Positions 17,385 to 26,063 of a DNA stretch of 64,000 nucleotides are shown in pieces. Made by a program: the position numbers and the translations under genes. Source of the DNA: Actinokineospora pegani (GTDB taxonomy: Bacteria; Actinomycetota; Actinomycetes; Mycobacteriales; Pseudonocardiaceae). A model generated the notes under the pieces. It saw only the letters and a list, made by a program, of their open reading frames with translations, had not been told where the DNA came from and did no database searches. Location: NCBI RefSeq assembly GCF_009745975.1, contig NZ_WHOL01000064.1, positions 62,001-126,000 on the forward strand, in the 5' to 3' direction. Within the stretch, counting starts at the first letter, position 1; every line of letters starts with the position of its first letter.

Positions 17385-18602
17385 TCAGCCGGGAACCGGC
17401 TCCCGGACCGGCGACACCAGCGGCGCGATCGTCCCCGCCGCCGCCTGGGCGCGGTGCAGGGCGATCTCGGCCGTGGGGCCCTCGGCCAGCAGGATGCCCG
17501 TGCACGCCCGCTGGTCGGCCAACTGGTCGACGACGTCGCCGACGGAGGCCGTGGGGTACCACTGCGGTGAGCCGGGGAAGCCCGGCAGGCGGTCCAGGCC
17601 GGACCAGCCCGCGAGCGCGCCCGTCGTGGTCGGGTAGACCAGGACGAACCCCGACGCCGGGCCGGTGGGGTCCGGGCCGTCGAGCAGGTCGGGGCGCTGG
17701 CCCAGGGCCATCGACACCATCGCGGCGTAGACGTTGGTGGACAGGGATCGGCACAGGGCCTCGCCGACCAGCGCGCCGCCGATGCGGGCGTTGACCTCCA
17801 CCACCTCCGGGCCGTCCGCGGTGAGGATGAACTCGGTGTGGGCGAAGCCCTGTGCCAGGCCCGCCACCGCCAGGACGCGGGTGATCCAGTCACCCAGGCC
17901 CTCGGCCTCGGCGGCGGTGAAGGCGACCGGGAAGGCGGCCGCCTCCTCGCGGCGGGCGGGTTCCGGGGAGATCTGCCTGCTCATCACGCCCAGCAGCCGG
18001 GTCTGCCCCGCCCAGGTCACCGTCTCCGCGCTGTAGAGCGGGCCCGCGAAGTACGGCTCGGCGACCAGGTGGCCCTTGAGCGGGGACGTCGCCGCCTCGG
18101 CCAGCGCCGCCGCCAGTTCCGGCTCGTCGCGGCACAGCCACACCGCGCGCGAGGAGGTGCCCGCCGAGTCCTTGACCACCAGGGGCAGGCCGACGCTGGC
18201 GGGCAGGTGGCCCAGGTCGGTGGTGGCGGGGCCGCGGCTCAGTCCGGCGGCGTGCAGGCGGGTGCGGACCTGGCCCTTGTCGCGCAGCACCCGCACGGCG
18301 GCGGCGTCGGGGCCGGGCAGGCCCAGGGCCGCGGTCAGCTCCGCGCCGGGCAGGGCCCAGGTGTCGGTGGAGCTGATCAGCCCGGCCAGGTCGTCGACGT
18401 CGCGCAGGGCGGCGAGGCAGGCGGCCGGGTCGGCGGTATCGACGTCGACGACGTCGAGCTGGTCGGGGTGGAGGCGGGACAGCTCGTGGGTGTAGATCGA
18501 GCGGTGGCCGGTGAGCAGGCGCAGCCGGTGGCCCGCGGCGGCCGCGGCGTCGACGAGCCTGCCCAGGCCGAAGGTCAGCGCCTCCAGCAGCACGATGGTC
18601 AC
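17385..18602 (-). CDS. ATP-grasp domain-containing ligase of the metallophore-like operon
   Basis: 405 aa. It begins VTIVLLEALTFGLGRLVDAA, a biotin-carboxylase-type N-terminal nucleotide fold. The ATP-grasp core spans about 105-300, with VLRDKGQVRTRLHAAGL, SVGLPLVVKDSAGTSSRAVW and the metal-binding end EVVEVNARIGGALVGEAL (E-x-N-x-R). A C-terminal 90-residue domain follows. The start GTG at 18602 overlaps the stop of the PLP enzyme gene (GTGA), so the two are coupled. This class of amino-acid ligase (BacD, DdaF and relatives) forms amide bonds between carboxylates and amines. I infer that it condenses the product of the upstream PLP enzyme into a small chelating molecule taken up by the adjacent ABC transporter. 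Confidence 0.82.
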   Translation of the reverse strand: MTIVLLEALTFGLGRLVDAAAAAGHRLRLLTGHRSIYTHELSRLHPDQLDVVDVDTADPAACLAALRDVDDLAGLISSTDTWALPGAELTAALGLPGPDAAAVRVLRDKGQVRTRLHAAGLSRGPATTDLGHLPASVGLPLVVKDSAGTSSRAVWLCRDEPELAAALAEAATSPLKGHLVAEPYFAGPLYSAETVTWAGQTRLLGVMSRQISPEPARREEAAAFPVAFTAAEAEGLGDWITRVLAVAGLAQGFAHTEFILTADGPEVVEVNARIGGALVGEALCRSLSTNVYAAMVSMALGQRPDLLDGPDPTGPASGFVLVYPTTTGALAGWSGLDRLPGFPGSPQWYPTASVGDVVDQLADQRACTGILLAEGPTAEIALHRAQAAAGTIAPLVSPVREPVPG

Positions 18603-19666
18603 GAGGCGCGCTCCTGGGCCGGGATGAGGTCCGGGTGGGCGTGCCCGCGGCGCTGCCAGTCCATTGTGGACCAGGGCGGTGCCAGCTCGTCCAGGGAGCC
18701 GATCTCCACCGGGGCCAGCCCGGCCGGGTCCAGCGCGTCGCGGTGCGCGGCGAAGACCTTGGCCACGTACCGGTGGCCGGTGTCCGCGCCGATGACCACG
18801 TGCGTGCGGGCCGGGTCGCGCCCGCCCTCCCAGCGGGCGGCCAGGTGCGCGGCGCCGGTGGACAGGCCCGCGAACACGGCGTGCTCGCGCAGCAGGCCCA
18901 CGGCGGCGGCGCGCGCGTGTTCGAAGTTCATCCAGTGCACGCGGTCGTAGAGGTCGTGGCGGACGTTGCCGAACGGGATGGCGCTGCCGATGCCCGCGAT
19001 GATCGCGTCCGGGTCGGTGAACCGGTCGCTGCCGAAGGTGATGCTGCCGAAGGGCTGCACGCCGACCAGCCGGGTGGCCGGGTCCGCGCGGCGCAACGCC
19101 TGGGCCAGGCCGCCGGTGGACGCGCCGGTGCCGACGCTGCCGACCACGGTGAGCGGCCCGGCGGGCAGGGCGGCGCGCAGCAGGCCCGCCAGCTCGGAGT
19201 AGCCCAGGTAGTGCACCGGGTCGTGGTACTGGCGCATCCAGTGCATGTCCGGGTGGGCGGCCAGCAGCTCGCGCACCCTGGCGACCCGGCCGCGCTGGTC
19301 CAGGCGCAGGTCCTCGGACGGGGGCATCTGGTCGACGGTCACGCCCAGGACCTCCAACTGCGCGCGCATCGTGGCGTCGACGGTGGTCGAGGCGACGATG
19401 TGGCAGTTGAGGCCGTAGCGGTTGCACGCCATGGCGAGCGCGAGCGCGTAGATTCCGCTGGAGCTGTCGACGAGCGTCTGCCCCTTGCGGATGATCCCGG
19501 CGTCGAGCAGGTGCCGGACCGCGCCGAGGGCGGCGTAGACCTTGAGCGTCTCGAACCGCACCAGCACCGTGTTGGGCGACAGGCGGATCAGCGAGGGGGT
19601 CTTGATCGCGTCGGTGATGTGCTCGTGCACCACGGCGGTGGGGGCCTGCACTGTCATGGCGCTCAC
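18599..19666 (-). CDS. Cysteine-synthase-like PLP-dependent enzyme (divergent)
   Basis: About 355 aa, fold-type II PLP enzyme (CysK/SbnA-like). The phosphate-binding glycine loop is VGSVGTGASTGG. The Schiff-base lysine region reads RFETLKVYAALGAV, where canonical enzymes have an Asn-Pro-x-Gly-Ser stretch before the lysine. That stretch appears deleted here, and the substrate-binding T-S-G-N-T motif is replaced by DSSSGIYALALA. The start is taken at GTG 19666, coupled to the preceding stop (GTGA); ATG 19657 is the alternative. SbnA-type enzymes swap O-phosphoserine or acetylserine side chains with amine nucleophiles to give diamino-acid siderophore precursors. Coupling to an ATP-grasp ligase and a FecBCD-type importer supports a related metallophore role. 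The reaction is unproven. Confidence 0.8.
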   Translation of the reverse strand: MSAMTVQAPTAVVHEHITDAIKTPSLIRLSPNTVLVRFETLKVYAALGAVRHLLDAGIIRKGQTLVDSSSGIYALALAMACNRYGLNCHIVASTTVDATMRAQLEVLGVTVDQMPPSEDLRLDQRGRVARVRELLAAHPDMHWMRQYHDPVHYLGYSELAGLLRAALPAGPLTVVGSVGTGASTGGLAQALRRADPATRLVGVQPFGSITFGSDRFTDPDAIIAGIGSAIPFGNVRHDLYDRVHWMNFEHARAAAVGLLREHAVFAGLSTGAAHLAARWEGGRDPARTHVVIGADTGHRYVAKVFAAHRDALDPAGLAPVEIGSLDELAPPWSTMDWQRRGHAHPDLIPAQERAS

Positions 19667-20673
19667 CGGCCGATCGAGCGCAGGTACCCGGCGATGCTCT
19701 CCGCCGCCCGGATGTTGCGCGGGCCGGAGACCATGTCGCCGTAGGACAGGACGTGGAACCGGTTCTCCTTGACCGCGGGCGTGTTGGCGAGCTGCGGCAG
19801 GGCCTTGAGGAAATTGATCTTCTCGGTGGCGGGCTGGTCGGCGTAGTCGACGACGATGATGACCTCGGGGTCGGCCTCGACCACCGACTCCCACCCCACG
19901 GTGCTCCAGCCCTTCTCCAGGTCGGCGAAGGCGTTCTTGCCGCCCGCCACATCGATGACATCGGTGGGCGCGGCGTGCTTGCCCGCGGTGAACGGCTGGT
20001 CGTTGCCCGAGTCGTAGACCCACACCCGGGCCCGCTCGTCGGCGGGCGGGGCGCTCTCGCGCACCTTGTCCGCGCGGCCGCGCAGCTCCTCGACCAGGGA
20101 CTTGGCCCTGTCCTGCACGCCGAAGATCCCGCCGAGGTTGAGCAGGTCGGTGTAGAGGGCCTCCAGCGGGGCGGGCTGCTGCTTGTCGCCGTCGGGGAAG
20201 GCCCAGCAGGTCTCGGTGTGCACGTAGCTGTTGACGCCGACCTGCTCCAGCAGCTTCGGGGTGATGCCGCGGGCCTCGGAGAAGCCCCCGTTCCAGCCCG
20301 CGATCACCCAGTCGGCCTTGGCGCCGACGACGACCTCCCGGCTGATGCGGCCGCTGCCCAGCCGCTCGACCTCGGCGTAGTCGTCCTTGTAGTCCGAGCC
20401 CGCGATCGAGGGGTCGCCGAGGGAGTTCATCACGTAGCCGCGCATCCTCGGCGCCAGGCCGAGCGCGAACATCTTCTCGACGCCGGACACGTCGTAGGCG
20501 ACGGCGCGTTGCGGGGTGGGGTAGTCGACCTTCTGGCCGCAGTTGGTTACTTCGGCGGTGGAGGTGGAGCCGGAGGGCCCGGCCGCGGTCGGCTCGACCG
20601 TCGCGCCGCAGCCCACGAGCAGGGCGGCGACCGCGGCGAGCACGGAGAGGCGGGGGAGGGTCATGGTGCTCAC
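19663..20673 (-). CDS. ABC transporter substrate-binding lipoprotein (siderophore/metal-chelate type)
   Basis: 336 aa. The signal peptide ends in the lipobox LLVGC, so the protein is lipid-anchored outside the membrane. The mature part is a FecB/BtuF-like (TroA superfamily) binding fold: two lobes joined by a long helix, with VGAKADWVIAGWNGGFSE and WESVVEADPEVIIVVDY as the conserved ends of each lobe. GTG 20673 is preferred because GAGGA is about 9 bases upstream and it overlaps the ATPase stop by 4 bp; ATG 20664 is also in frame. It should capture a metal chelate or cobalamin-like ligand and deliver it to the permease. The ligand is unknown. Confidence 0.88.
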   Translation of the reverse strand: MSTMTLPRLSVLAAVAALLVGCGATVEPTAAGPSGSTSTAEVTNCGQKVDYPTPQRAVAYDVSGVEKMFALGLAPRMRGYVMNSLGDPSIAGSDYKDDYAEVERLGSGRISREVVVGAKADWVIAGWNGGFSEARGITPKLLEQVGVNSYVHTETCWAFPDGDKQQPAPLEALYTDLLNLGGIFGVQDRAKSLVEELRGRADKVRESAPPADERARVWVYDSGNDQPFTAGKHAAPTDVIDVAGGKNAFADLEKGWSTVGWESVVEADPEVIIVVDYADQPATEKINFLKALPQLANTPAVKENRFHVLSYGDMVSGPRNIRAAESIAGYLRSIGR

Positions 20674-21479
20674 AGGGGGATTTCCTCGGTGTTCGAGTCG
20701 ACGGGGAGGTCGAAGAGCAACTGGGGGGCGCCGGTCACCGGGTGGGTGACGACGGTGACCTCGACCCCGAACACCGAGCGGATGGTGTCGGGGGTCAGCA
20801 CCTCCGCGGGTTTGCCGCAGGTGACGAGGCCGCCCTTGCACAGCAGGGCTATCCGCTGGCACACCGCTGCGGCGAGGTTCAGCTCGTGCAGGGCGGTGAT
20901 CACCGTGAGTCCGCAGCCGCGCAGGAACACCAGCAGCTCGACCTGGTGGCGGATGTCGAGGTGGTTCGTCGGCTCGTCCAGGACCAGGACGGCCGGTTCC
21001 TGCACCAGCGCGCGGGCCAGCAGCACGCGCTGCCGCTCGCCGCCGGAGAGGGTCAGGATGCTGCGCGCGGCCAGGTGCGTGATGTCCAGCCGGGCCAGGG
21101 CGTCGCGGCACAGCCGCCGCTCGCGGGCGTCGAGGCGCAGGTTGCCGCCCTGGTGCGGGGCGCGGCCGAGGGCGACGACCTCCTCGACGGTGAAGTCCAG
21201 CTCGGCGCGGCTGTCCTGGGTGAGCGCGGCGATCTGCCTGGCCGTGTCGCGCATCCCCTTCTCGGACAGGTCGTCGCCGTCGAGCCAGACCACGCCGCCG
21301 GAGGGCTTGAGGGCGCGGTAGACGCAGCGCAGCGCGGTGGACTTGCCGCTGCCGTTGGGGCCGAGCAGGCCCACGACCTCGCCCGCGCCCACGTCCAGGC
21401 AGAGCTTGTCGACCAGGACCGTCCCGGAGATCTCGACCGAGACGTCCTGCAGCCGCAGTCCCATCGGCTCGACCGGCAT
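20670..21479 (-). CDS. ABC transporter ATP-binding protein (FepC/BtuD type)
   Basis: 269 aa. Walker A is GPNGSGKST, the signature is LSGGERQRVLLARAL, and Walker B with catalytic Glu is VLVLDEPTNHLD; the H-loop is ALHEL. This is the layout of ATPases that drive iron-siderophore, heme or B12 uptake. ATG 21479 shares its A with the TGA of the permease gene (TGATG), so translation is coupled. It powers the import complex formed with the genes on either side. Confidence 0.95.
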   Translation of the reverse strand: MPVEPMGLRLQDVSVEISGTVLVDKLCLDVGAGEVVGLLGPNGSGKSTALRCVYRALKPSGGVVWLDGDDLSEKGMRDTARQIAALTQDSRAELDFTVEEVVALGRAPHQGGNLRLDARERRLCRDALARLDITHLAARSILTLSGGERQRVLLARALVQEPAVLVLDEPTNHLDIRHQVELLVFLRGCGLTVITALHELNLAAAVCQRIALLCKGGLVTCGKPAEVLTPDTIRSVFGVEVTVVTHPVTGAPQLLFDLPVDSNTEEIPL

Positions 21480-22582
21480 CACTTGCCTCCGAACGCGTAG
21501 CCGCGGGTGCGCATGACGTACAGGAACACCGGGACGCCGATCAGCGCGGTGATCACACCGAGCGGCAGCTCCTCCGGCGGGACCAGGGTGCGGGCCAGCA
21601 GGTCGACCCAGATCAGGAACACCGCGCCCGCGAGCGGGGCCACGGCCAGCAGCCTGCGGTGCCCGGAGCCCACCAGCATCCGCACGACGTGCGGCAGCAC
21701 CAGGCCGACGAAGCCGATGGCCCCGCTGACCGCGACGAGCAGGCCGGTGACCACGGCGGTGAGCAGGAACAGCCAGCGGCGCAGGGCGGCGGCGTCGGTG
21801 CCCAGGCTGGCCGCGGTCTCGTCGCCCATCGACATCACGTCGAGCGCGGTGCCGCGGCGCAGCAGCAGGACGATCGCGATGACGACCCCCGCGGTGCACA
21901 GCGGCAGCGACTCCCACGACGCCGAGCCCAGGCTGCCCAGCAGCCAGAACAGCACCGTCTGCGCGGCCTGGCCGTTGGGCGAGAGGAACACCAGCACGCT
22001 CATCGCGGCCTGGAACGCGTACGCCAGCGCGACACCGGTGAGCACCAGCCGCAGCGGCGTCAGCCCGGAGCGGCTGCGCGCGGCGAGGTAGACCAGCGCG
22101 GTCGCGCCCAGCGCCCCGAGGAACGCCGCGGCCGACAGCGCCAGCACGCCCAGCCCGGCGAACAGGCCGAACACCACGACGGCGGTCGCGCCGACCGACG
22201 CGCCGGAGGAGATGCCCAGCACGAACGGGTCGGCGAGCGCGTTGCGCACCAGCGCCTGCACCGCCACGCCCACCGCGCTCAGCCCCGCGCCGACCACGGC
22301 GGCGAGCAGCACGCGCGGGGTGCGCACGTTCCAGACGATGGCGTAGTCGATGACCTCGTCGGCGCGGATGGTGCCGCCGGTGAGCGCCTTGCCCAGCAAG
22401 CGCAGCACGTCGGGCAGGGCCACGGTGACCGGGCCGAGCGCGATCCCGGCGACGACCGACAGCGCCAGCGCGCCGGTGAGTCCGATGAGGATGATCGGGA
22501 GCGGGAGCTGCTTGGCGGTGACCTCGCCCGGCTCGGCCAGCAGGCGGAACGCGGCGGCGGGCGGCGCGGTCTCAGTTGCCAC
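21479..22582 (-). CDS. FecCD family ABC transporter permease
   Basis: 367 aa. A short cytoplasmic N-terminus is followed by about ten hydrophobic helices from residue 30. Diagnostic FecCD motifs are WNVRTPRVLLAAVVGAGLS, GVAVQALVRNALADPFVLG, SGASVGATAVVVFG and IGFVGLVLPHVVRMLVG. A single permease gene is present, so it must form a homodimer, as in BtuC systems. It overlaps the methyltransferase gene by 11 bp and the ATPase gene by 1 bp, firmly placing it in the operon. Confidence 0.95.
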   Translation of the reverse strand: MATETAPPAAAFRLLAEPGEVTAKQLPLPIILIGLTGALALSVVAGIALGPVTVALPDVLRLLGKALTGGTIRADEVIDYAIVWNVRTPRVLLAAVVGAGLSAVGVAVQALVRNALADPFVLGISSGASVGATAVVVFGLFAGLGVLALSAAAFLGALGATALVYLAARSRSGLTPLRLVLTGVALAYAFQAAMSVLVFLSPNGQAAQTVLFWLLGSLGSASWESLPLCTAGVVIAIVLLLRRGTALDVMSMGDETAASLGTDAAALRRWLFLLTAVVTGLLVAVSGAIGFVGLVLPHVVRMLVGSGHRRLLAVAPLAGAVFLIWVDLLARTLVPPEELPLGVITALIGVPVFLYVMRTRGYAFGGK

Positions 22583-23312
22583 GGGTTCCTCGCACGATGA
22601 GTCGGCGGGCGGTGTTGTCGTAGGGGCTCAGGTCCCAGTCGCCGAAGCACTCGACGGTGGCGAACCCGACCTCGCGCAGCAGCGCCCGGATCTCCGCGGC
22701 GCTGTAGATGAACGAGTGGATCGACTTCCGCTTGACCACCTCCCCCGCGACGAGCGTCCAGTCGGTGCGCAGCCGGGTCCAGTCGTCGAGGATCGTGTCG
22801 CGCATGAACACGGTGCCGCCCTCGACGTCGACCGCCTGCGGCCGCCCGACCCAGCTCGCCAGCACCTCCTTGCCCAGCAGGTCGAGCACGAGCGAGCCGC
22901 CGGGGGCCAGGCTGGCGTGCGCGTTGCGCAGCACGGTCAGGTTGTCGCCCGCCTCGGTGAAGTAGCCGAACGAGGTGAACATGTTGATGACGAGGTCGAA
23001 CTCGCCCGGCGCGACGTAGTCGAGCATGTCGGCCCTGACCAGGTCGGCCGACACCCCGGCCGCGGCCACCGCCGCCCGGGCGCGCTCGAGCATGGCGGCG
23101 CTGAGGTCGACGCCGGTCACCCGCGCGCCGCGCCTGGCCAGCTCGACGACGTGCAGGCCGGGACCGCAGGCCAGGTCGAGCACCCTGGTGTCGGCGCCGA
23201 CCTTGAGCAGCGGTGAGGTGTCCGCGAGGGTCGCGGCCTCCTGGCCGCGGCGGGCGGGGAACATCACGCTCGCGAAGTCGACCCAGAGGTCGTCGTCGTC
23301 GTACCAAACCAT
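22572..23312 (-). CDS. Class I SAM-dependent methyltransferase
   Basis: 246 aa. Motif I is VLDLACGPGLHVVELARRG, motif II/III VTGVDLSAAMLERA, and the acidic FDLVINMFTSFGYF matches motif IV of the ubiE-like group. It is the first gene of the tight minus-strand operon and overlaps the permease start by 11 bp. I infer that it methylates the small molecule made by the PLP and ATP-grasp enzymes, or a precursor. No IdeR-type iron box was found in the 157 bp upstream, so control by iron is not supported by the sequence. Confidence 0.88.
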   Translation of the reverse strand: MVWYDDDDLWVDFASVMFPARRGQEAATLADTSPLLKVGADTRVLDLACGPGLHVVELARRGARVTGVDLSAAMLERARAAVAAAGVSADLVRADMLDYVAPGEFDLVINMFTSFGYFTEAGDNLTVLRNAHASLAPGGSLVLDLLGKEVLASWVGRPQAVDVEGGTVFMRDTILDDWTRLRTDWTLVAGEVVKRKSIHSFIYSAAEIRALLREVGFATVECFGDWDLSPYDNTARRLIVRGTRGN

Positions 23313-23469
23313 GCCGCTCCGCTCATAGATCCGACTCGGTAGATGGGTCGGTGTGCGGTACAGCCCAGTTCCCGCCAGGGGTCGGGCTTTTTCCGGCGTA
23401 CTGGTTTTCGCCGTGCGGATCCCCCGTCAGTCAGGAAACATCACGGTTTTCGACAAGTTCGCCGGGCGC

Positions 23470-24663
23470 TCAGGCGCGGACCCGGGTCCCGGCGACCGCG
23501 GCGCCCACCGTCGCGACGCCCAGCGCGACGGCCATGCCGGGGTAGCCCGCGACGGCGAGCCCGAGCCCGCCCAGCGAGGCGCCGAGGAAGGTCCCGACGC
23601 TCATCGCCGCCGAGGTCACGCTCAACACCGCCCCGCGCTGGGCCCCGGCCCGGCGCACCAGCAGCGTGATCAGGCAGGCGGCGGCGATGGCGTGCGCGAC
23701 GCTGAGCACGGCGGTCAGCAGGAGCGCCACCCACAGCACGGGAACGGTCAGCAGCACCACCACGGCCACCGCGCCGACGGTCAGCGACAGCGGCATCAGC
23801 ACGCGCGGGCTGACCCGGAGCCGGTCGGCGGCGGCGAGTTTGCCGCCCGCGAGGTTGCCGAGGAAGAACGCGGTCCCGCTCAACGTCCAGACCAGCGCGA
23901 AGGGGCCCGCGCCGATGCCGAACACCTGGTCGTAGTAGGCGGCGAGGTAGGCCAGGTAGCCCATGAACGCCGTCGACCGCAGCAGCGCGACCAGCAGCAG
24001 CGGGGTCAGGCCGGGCACCGTGGCCAGCGCCCGCAGCGACGCCAGGTAGCCGACCCGCTCGGGTCGCTCGACCTCGCGGCCGCCCCGGCCCCGGACGATC
24101 ACGGCGGCCAGCAGCACCGACAGCACCGCGACCATCACGAAGTCGCCGCGCCACCCCCACAGCAGGGCGGGCAGGGCCACGACCGGCGCGGCCAGCATCG
24201 CGGTCAGCGACTGGGTGGCGGTGACCAGGGTGGCGGCCCGGCCCGCGGCGGCGTCGTCGTCGAACCGGTCGGCCGCCGCGGCGCCCAGCACCGGCTGGGT
24301 GATCGCGAGCCCGGCGCCGACCAGCAGGCAGAACACCGTCAGCGCGGCGACCCCGCCGAGCGCGCCGACCCCGGAGGCCAGCGCCAGCACCAGCAGCCCG
24401 CCCGCGGCGGCGACCGGCCGGGGCACCCGGTCGATCAGCGGCGCGAGCAGCGCCCCCGCGGTCAGCGACGCCAGGCCGCCCAGCCCGCGCAGGCCGCCGA
24501 CCACCGCGACGTCGGCTTGGGCGTCGGCGGCGATGGGCACCAGGTAGGTGCTGAAGATGGTGTAGGGCACCAGCCCCAGCGCCGAGGCGGCCAGCACGGG
24601 GCCGAGCATCCTGGCCATCCGCCAGTCGCTCGGCAACTCGCGCTGGGGGGTCTGGGCTGACAC
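23470..24663 (-). CDS. MFS transporter, probable exporter
   Basis: 397 aa with about twelve hydrophobic helices in two halves separated by a charged loop near 190-210 (VRGRGGREVERPERVG). GTG 24663 is chosen because GAGGTGGT lies about 5 bases upstream. The MFS A-motif region after helix 2 is present in a divergent form (LLAPLIDRVPRPV). The gene is upstream of the methyltransferase gene on the same strand with a 157-bp gap, and divergent from a P450. In siderophore clusters an MFS protein of this size usually exports the finished chelator. I infer the same here; multidrug efflux is the alternative. Confidence 0.82.
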   Translation of the reverse strand: MSAQTPQRELPSDWRMARMLGPVLAASALGLVPYTIFSTYLVPIAADAQADVAVVGGLRGLGGLASLTAGALLAPLIDRVPRPVAAAGGLLVLALASGVGALGGVAALTVFCLLVGAGLAITQPVLGAAAADRFDDDAAAGRAATLVTATQSLTAMLAAPVVALPALLWGWRGDFVMVAVLSVLLAAVIVRGRGGREVERPERVGYLASLRALATVPGLTPLLLVALLRSTAFMGYLAYLAAYYDQVFGIGAGPFALVWTLSGTAFFLGNLAGGKLAAADRLRVSPRVLMPLSLTVGAVAVVVLLTVPVLWVALLLTAVLSVAHAIAAACLITLLVRRAGAQRGAVLSVTSAAMSVGTFLGASLGGLGLAVAGYPGMAVALGVATVGAAVAGTRVRA

Positions 24664-24790
24664 GACACCACCTCGTTCCGACCGGTCGGGCACCGGCCGC
24701 TGTGGACCTTCCCGGACCCGGGGAACTTTCGCACACCCCCACCCGACCGTTGCGATGATCCCGCGAACCCCCACCCCCGATGGGAGCCCG

Positions 24791-25990
24791 GTGACCACCG
24801 CCCAAGGCTGTCCGGTGCACGACTACCCCTTCCGCGAACCACACGAGCTGGACCTGGAGCCCGAGTACGCCCGGCTGCGGGTGGCGGAGCCCCTGAGCCG
24901 CGTCCGGCTGCCCTACGGCGGCGAGGCGTGGCTGGCCACCGGGCACGAGGACGTCCGCACCGTGCTCAACGACCCCCGGTTCAGCCGGGCGGCGCTGCTG
25001 GGCCGCGAGGTCCCCCGCACCTCGCCGCGCCCGCTGCGCGACAGCACCCTGCACACGATGGACCCGCCGGAGCACAACCGGTTGCGCCGGTTGGTCTCCT
25101 CCGCGTTCACCCCGCGCAGGCTGCGCGTGCTCGCCGAGCAGACCCAGCACGTGGCCGACGCGCTGGTCTCCCGGATGCTCGACGAGGGCCCACCCGCCGA
25201 CGTCGTCTCCGGCCTGGGCACACCGCTGCCGGTGGCGATGACCTGCCGCCTGCTCGGCGTCCCCCGCGCCGACCACGACCGCTTCACCGCCTGGGTGGAC
25301 GTCGCGCTGGCCACCACCGCGTTCCCGGCCGAGGAGATCCAGGCGGCCTTCGACGCGCTCAAGGCCTACCTCGCCGACCTGGTGGCGACGCGCCGCGAGA
25401 CCCCGGCGGACGACCTGCTCAGCGCGCTGGTCTCGGCCAGGGACAACGAGGGCAGGCTCAGCGAGGACGAACTGGTGGTCCTCGGTGTCACCCTGCTCTA
25501 CGCGGGCCTGGACACCACCTCGAACCACATCGGCAACTTCACCTACAACCTGCTCACCCACCCCGAGCAGCTCGCGGCGCTGCGCGCGGACCGGGGCCTG
25601 CTCGACCGGGCGGTGGAGGAACTGCTGCGGTTCACCCCGATCGTCACCTCGGCGGGCTTCACCCGCGTCGCCCTGGCGGACGTCGAACTGGGCGGTGTGC
25701 TGGTCGCCGCGGGCGAGTGCGTGATGGTGCAGATGGACGCCGCCAACCGCGACCCCAGGGTCTTCGACCGCCCCGACGACCTGGACATCACCCGGGACAA
25801 GCCACCCCACCTGGCCTTCGGCCACGGCCCGCACTACTGCGTGGCCGCCCAGCTCGCGAAGATCGAACTGCGGATCGCCCTGGGCACGCTCCTGGACCGC
25901 CTCCCGGGGTTCACCCTCGCCACCACCGACCTGCGCTGGCGGTCAGGCCGCATGGTGCGCGGCCTGGAGGCACTCCCCATCACCTGGTGA
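24791..25990 (+). CDS. Cytochrome P450
   Basis: 399 aa, a soluble bacterial class P450. The I-helix oxygen-activation motif is AGLDTTSNHIG, the K-helix ExxR is in EELLRF, and the heme loop is FGHGPHYCVAAQLA with the axial Cys350. The usual glycine two residues after the cysteine is alanine. GTG 24791 with GGGAG just upstream is preferred over ATG 24755. It is divergent from the MFS exporter across about 130 bp, so it may hydroxylate the compound made by that cluster, but it could be independent. No dedicated ferredoxin gene is adjacent. Confidence 0.93.
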   Translation: MTTAQGCPVHDYPFREPHELDLEPEYARLRVAEPLSRVRLPYGGEAWLATGHEDVRTVLNDPRFSRAALLGREVPRTSPRPLRDSTLHTMDPPEHNRLRRLVSSAFTPRRLRVLAEQTQHVADALVSRMLDEGPPADVVSGLGTPLPVAMTCRLLGVPRADHDRFTAWVDVALATTAFPAEEIQAAFDALKAYLADLVATRRETPADDLLSALVSARDNEGRLSEDELVVLGVTLLYAGLDTTSNHIGNFTYNLLTHPEQLAALRADRGLLDRAVEELLRFTPIVTSAGFTRVALADVELGGVLVAAGECVMVQMDAANRDPRVFDRPDDLDITRDKPPHLAFGHGPHYCVAAQLAKIELRIALGTLLDRLPGFTLATTDLRWRSGRMVRGLEALPITW

Positions 25991-26063
25991 GACAACCCCA
26001 CCCGCGCCCCTGTTCCGCCCCCGGAGCAGCGCGCCCACCCCGGCGAGGAGTCCGTTCGCCGGC

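Noticed and set aside
23313-23469. Iron (IdeR/DmdR) or zinc (Zur) box upstream of the metallophore-like operon
   Set aside because: No TTAGG...CCTAA-type or TGAAAAT...ATTTTCA-type palindrome is present; only a weak GAAAC...GTTTTC pairing was seen, too poor to call.
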